This document shows, piece after piece, positions 61,514 through 64,000 of a DNA stretch of 64,000 nt. Below the pieces are notes generated by a model, which was not told where the DNA came from, searched no databases, and worked only from the letters and a program-made list of their open reading frames with translations. Position 1 is the stretch's first letter, and each line of letters opens with the position of its first letter. The stretch comes from Acidobacteriota bacterium (GTDB lineage: Bacteria; Acidobacteriota; Terriglobia; Terriglobales; Acidobacteriaceae). The stretch is taken from the NCBI GenBank assembly GCA_021803035.1, contig JAJZME010000024.1, forward strand, positions 1 through 64,000, in the 5' to 3' direction. The position numbers were made by a program, and so were the translations under genes.

Positions 61514-63733
61514 TTACCTTAAAAACGCCTCGGGCAACCCCGCATCCACGGGAATCAGATGGCCCGTGGTGCAGCGGGAACGGGGACTGGCCAGAAACAG
61601 GATCGCCTCCGCGCAGTCGGCCGGATCGACCGTCTTCAGCGTCAGTGAGCGCTCCGCATAATAGGTTTCCAAGCGGCTGCGGAGCTCTTCGTCGCTGAAC
61701 GACTCCTGAAACGGAATGTTGTACTTGGTCAAGGACACGCGCAGCCGCTCACGCGAGAAGTGCGCCGCTGCCTTGACCACCGTGGCAGGGCTGATGCCGT
61801 TGACGCGCACATTGGGCGCGTAGGCCACGGCCAGGTCACGGATGAGATGCGAGAGCGCGGCCTTGCTTACGTCGAATGCTTCGTTGCCGCTCTCGGCCAC
61901 CACGGCGTTTGCCGAACTGGTAAACACAATGGTGCCGTGCAATCCCTGTTCCTGAAAGATCTTGGCCACTTCGTCCGCCAGCAGGTAGTTTGCCGTCACG
62001 TTCACCTTCAGTGTGTCCGCCCAGGCTTCATCGGGCAGAACGGCGCCCGGCGCCAGCGGATAAACCGCAGCCGTGTTCACCAGGATGTCGATGCCGCCGA
62101 AGGCCGCCACAGTGACCTTCATCGCGTTGGCAATGGCCTCGCGGCTGTGAATGTCCACGCCAGTGCTGCCCACCATCTCCGGCAGAGTCACTGCTCGCAA
62201 GTCGTTCGCCGCCTGCGCCGCCCGGGCCTCATCGATGTCGGCAACCATCACATGTGCGCCCCGCGCAGCCGCCATCCGGGCCACCTCGCGGCCAATGCCG
62301 CCTGCGCCGCCCACGATGAGCGCCACCCGGCGGCTCAGCTCTTTCTCCGGCGGCCGGCGCCGGATCTTCGCCTCTTCCAGCATCCAGTACTCGATGCGGA
62401 AGGCTTCCGCCGCGGGCAACGCAACGTAATTGTCGAAGACCTTGAAGCTGGCCGGGTCCATGGTTTTTCCGCATTGCGGAAGCTGCGCTGGCGCAGCGCC
62501 GGAGCCCAACAAGCTGGCGCCCTCCATTACATGAATGGCGTTTGTGTAGAACTCGCCGGTAATGCGCGCTTCCACCTTGTTCGTGCCGAAGCTGAACATG
62601 CCCATGCCGGGAATCAAAACTACCGTTGGGCTGGCGTCGCGTATCGCCGGCGACTCAGTTGTGGCAAAGGTGCGATAGTAGGCGCGGTACTGCTTGCGGT
62701 ACTCCGCCAGCGCGCAATCGATCTGTTTTTTCAAGTCAGCCAGATCCGCGCCCGCGGCCCAGGGAACGAACAACGGCCGGATCTTCGTGCGGATGAAGTG
62801 GTCGGGGCAGCTCGTGCCCAGAAACGCCAGCTCGCGCGCGTACGCGGCGTTGACGAACTGCAACACATCGGGCGCATCGGTAAAGCTCGCAATCCAGCGC
62901 CGCTGCGCGCTGATGCGCCCGCGCAAAAACGGCGCAATCTTCACGGCCAGATCCCTGCGGTCGGCGCGCGCCGGAACCACCTCGCCGCCGAAGCGCGCAG
63001 TGCCCTTGGCCGCGGCATGGCGGTCGATAAACTGCCCGATATGGTCGATGGTGGTGATCGTGTTCAGATAGCACTCGCGCTGCGTCTGTCCCCACGTGAA
63101 CAGCCCGTGTCCGCCCAGCACAATGCCGTCGCAGCCAGGATTGTCTTCCACCGCCCGCTTCATCATCATCGCCAGCTCGAAGCCTGGGCGCTGCCAGGGA
63201 ATCCAGATCAGCGAGTGGCCGAACTCGCGATTAAACTCCTCCATCTTGTCTCTGCCGTTGGCCGAGGCGGCCAGTGCAATGGCCCAGTCGGGGTGCAGGT
63301 GATCGACGTGCGCAAAGGGAAGAAACCCATGCAGCGGCGTATCGATGGAAGCAGCCACGGCACTGCTGCGGAAGGCGCACAGCGGATACATTTCCGCCAT
63401 CTCGTCTTCCGTGTCCACGCCCCTGTAAATGTATTCAAGCGCAAGCAGTTTGTTCTGATAAAGCGTGGCAAAGCCCGTGCGCTTGATGCTGCCCAGATCG
63501 CCGCCCGATCCCTTTACCCAGAGAACTTCCACCGGCTCGCCCGTCAACGGATCGACGTCGGCGATCTTCGAGCTGGTATTGCCGCCAGCAAAATTGGTGA
63601 TGCGCAGGTCGGAACCAAGCAGGTTGGAGCGGTACCGCAACAGTTCCGCTTCATCCAGGGTTGCAGCCACGTTGGAGTCCCAACGGTCTTGAAGAAACGC
63701 CAGCTCACGGCCGGCAGAAGTCGCTAAAGTCAT
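61514..63733 (-). CDS. rhaEW: Bifunctional rhamnulose-1-phosphate aldolase / lactaldehyde dehydrogenase
   Basis: The 739-residue fusion has an N-terminal class II aldolase domain with zinc histidines in FAHVDHLHPDW and GGHGLFTWG. The C-terminal short-chain dehydrogenase domain has VGGAGGIGREVARM and a TSSANAV serine. Together they split rhamnulose-1-phosphate to dihydroxyacetone phosphate and L-lactaldehyde, then oxidise or reduce the aldehyde. The catalytic YxxxK pair of the dehydrogenase reads FDVSK: Phe620 replaces Tyr by one base (codon at 61874-61876). ATG 63733 was preferred over GTG 63742. It stands between rhaB and a truncated gene at the window end. Confidence 0.9.
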   Translation of the reverse strand: MTLATSAGRELAFLQDRWDSNVAATLDEAELLRYRSNLLGSDLRITNFAGGNTSSKIADVDPLTGEPVEVLWVKGSGGDLGSIKRTGFATLYQNKLLALEYIYRGVDTEDEMAEMYPLCAFRSSAVAASIDTPLHGFLPFAHVDHLHPDWAIALAASANGRDKMEEFNREFGHSLIWIPWQRPGFELAMMMKRAVEDNPGCDGIVLGGHGLFTWGQTQRECYLNTITTIDHIGQFIDRHAAAKGTARFGGEVVPARADRRDLAVKIAPFLRGRISAQRRWIASFTDAPDVLQFVNAAYARELAFLGTSCPDHFIRTKIRPLFVPWAAGADLADLKKQIDCALAEYRKQYRAYYRTFATTESPAIRDASPTVVLIPGMGMFSFGTNKVEARITGEFYTNAIHVMEGASLLGSGAAPAQLPQCGKTMDPASFKVFDNYVALPAAEAFRIEYWMLEEAKIRRRPPEKELSRRVALIVGGAGGIGREVARMAAARGAHVMVADIDEARAAQAANDLRAVTLPEMVGSTGVDIHSREAIANAMKVTVAAFGGIDILVNTAAVYPLAPGAVLPDEAWADTLKVNVTANYLLADEVAKIFQEQGLHGTIVFTSSANAVVAESGNEAFDVSKAALSHLIRDLAVAYAPNVRVNGISPATVVKAAAHFSRERLRVSLTKYNIPFQESFSDEELRSRLETYYAERSLTLKTVDPADCAEAILFLASPRSRCTTGHLIPVDAGLPEAFLR

Positions 63734-63885
63734 ATACACCACATTGTGAAATGAAGGAGAAGTCTCCTAAGAAAATGATACGACGGTTGCCTTCGCGCCC
63801 GGCCCGGACACACAGAAATACCCGCCAACAAACAGGGATTTCACTTGAATCGCGGCCAGCGCGAAGATGGGTCGCATCCGGCTGC

Positions 63886-64000
63886 TCATGCCTGTTCTTC
63901 GGCGCCCAGCGTCTCCGGCGTAACCACGCGGTGCCGCACATAGTTATAAGGAGGCACGGCATAGCCGCGCAGCAGCGCAATGCCCAGTTGAATCAGGCGG
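63886..64000 (-). CDS. C-terminal end of an unidentified protein (cut by the window end)
   Basis: The last 37 residues of a leftward gene whose 5-prime part lies beyond the window. Visible residues include LGIALLRGYAVPPYNYVRHR and the stop at 63886. Its position upstream of rhaEW suggests another rhamnose gene, such as an isomerase, but the sequence here is too short to tell. Confidence 0.55.
   Translation of the reverse strand, partial: RLIQLGIALLRGYAVPPYNYVRHRVVTPETLGAEEQA

Noticed and set aside
61760..63727. 655-codon open frame on the + strand
   Set aside because: Lies entirely antisense to rhaEW, which has full family motifs; the long frame is a product of high GC and codon bias.

Overview
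The window reads as one continuous stretch of chromosome from a GC-rich, diderm, soil-type bacterium. The gene style suggests Acidobacteriota, class Terriglobia: MurQ recycling, several PilZ proteins, Wzx/Wzy exopolysaccharide genes with an ExeA-like ATPase, a BlaI/BlaR1 pair, and bifunctional rhamnulose-1-phosphate aldolase/dehydrogenase. That assignment is an inference from gene content; no rRNA, tRNA or other phylogenetic marker was compared. I found no tRNA, rRNA, CRISPR array, insertion sequence or phage gene.

Layout. (1) 1-4000: cell-wall recycling (murQ and a serine beta-lactamase-like hydrolase, leftward), then a secreted beta-rich protein and signal peptidase I (rightward). (2) 4145-26326: a leftward exopolysaccharide locus. 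In transcription order it holds PilZ, a NusG-like antiterminator, the Wza-type exporter, a GumC/Wzz copolymerase, an ExeA-LysM ATPase, a degenerate CpsD-like ATPase, a polyprenyl-phosphate sugar transferase, two GT4 transferases, a GT26 transferase, WecB, two epimerases, the flippase, the polymerase, a deacetylase, a GT-A transferase and UDP-glucose dehydrogenase. The middle of this locus is clearly lower in GC than its flanks and has wide gaps between genes. (3) 26748-29258: an atypical LuxR regulator and a PilZ protein with an intact c-di-GMP motif. (4) 29672-34257: carA and carB, with a terminator-like hairpin between them. (5) 34340-44848: a sugar-acid and plant-polysaccharide section. It has a DapA-family aldolase, an Asp/Glu-racemase-like protein, an MFS carrier, a DUF1537 kinase, a RuBisCO-like protein, an aldo/keto reductase and a GH78-type rhamnosidase. 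(6) 44976-53182: an amidotransferase-like protein, a second sugar transferase, an M20 peptidase-mobA-ABC ATPase operon, a PAS-GAF-HD-GYP protein and a yeast-type cytosine deaminase. (7) 53325-56936: blaI, blaR1-like and htrA. (8) 57045-64000: argS plus a methyltransferase, then L-rhamnose catabolism (rhaB, rhaEW and a gene cut by the window end).

The most interesting unit is at 35396-40700. Two convergent gene pairs (racemase-like + MFS; RuBisCO-like + DUF1537 kinase) each use a TTG start overlapping the upstream stop as TTGA. The upstream region of each pair carries the same 17-bp palindrome, ATTCCG-N5-CGGAAT. This looks like a four-gene regulon for a branched sugar acid, possibly related to apionate/3-oxo-isoapionate breakdown, with an unassigned racemase-fold enzyme. 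A second regulatory signal is a 15-bp sequence, AACTAATTCATTAGT, found both in front of blaI and inside the first codons of htrA. It suggests that BlaI controls the periplasmic protease.
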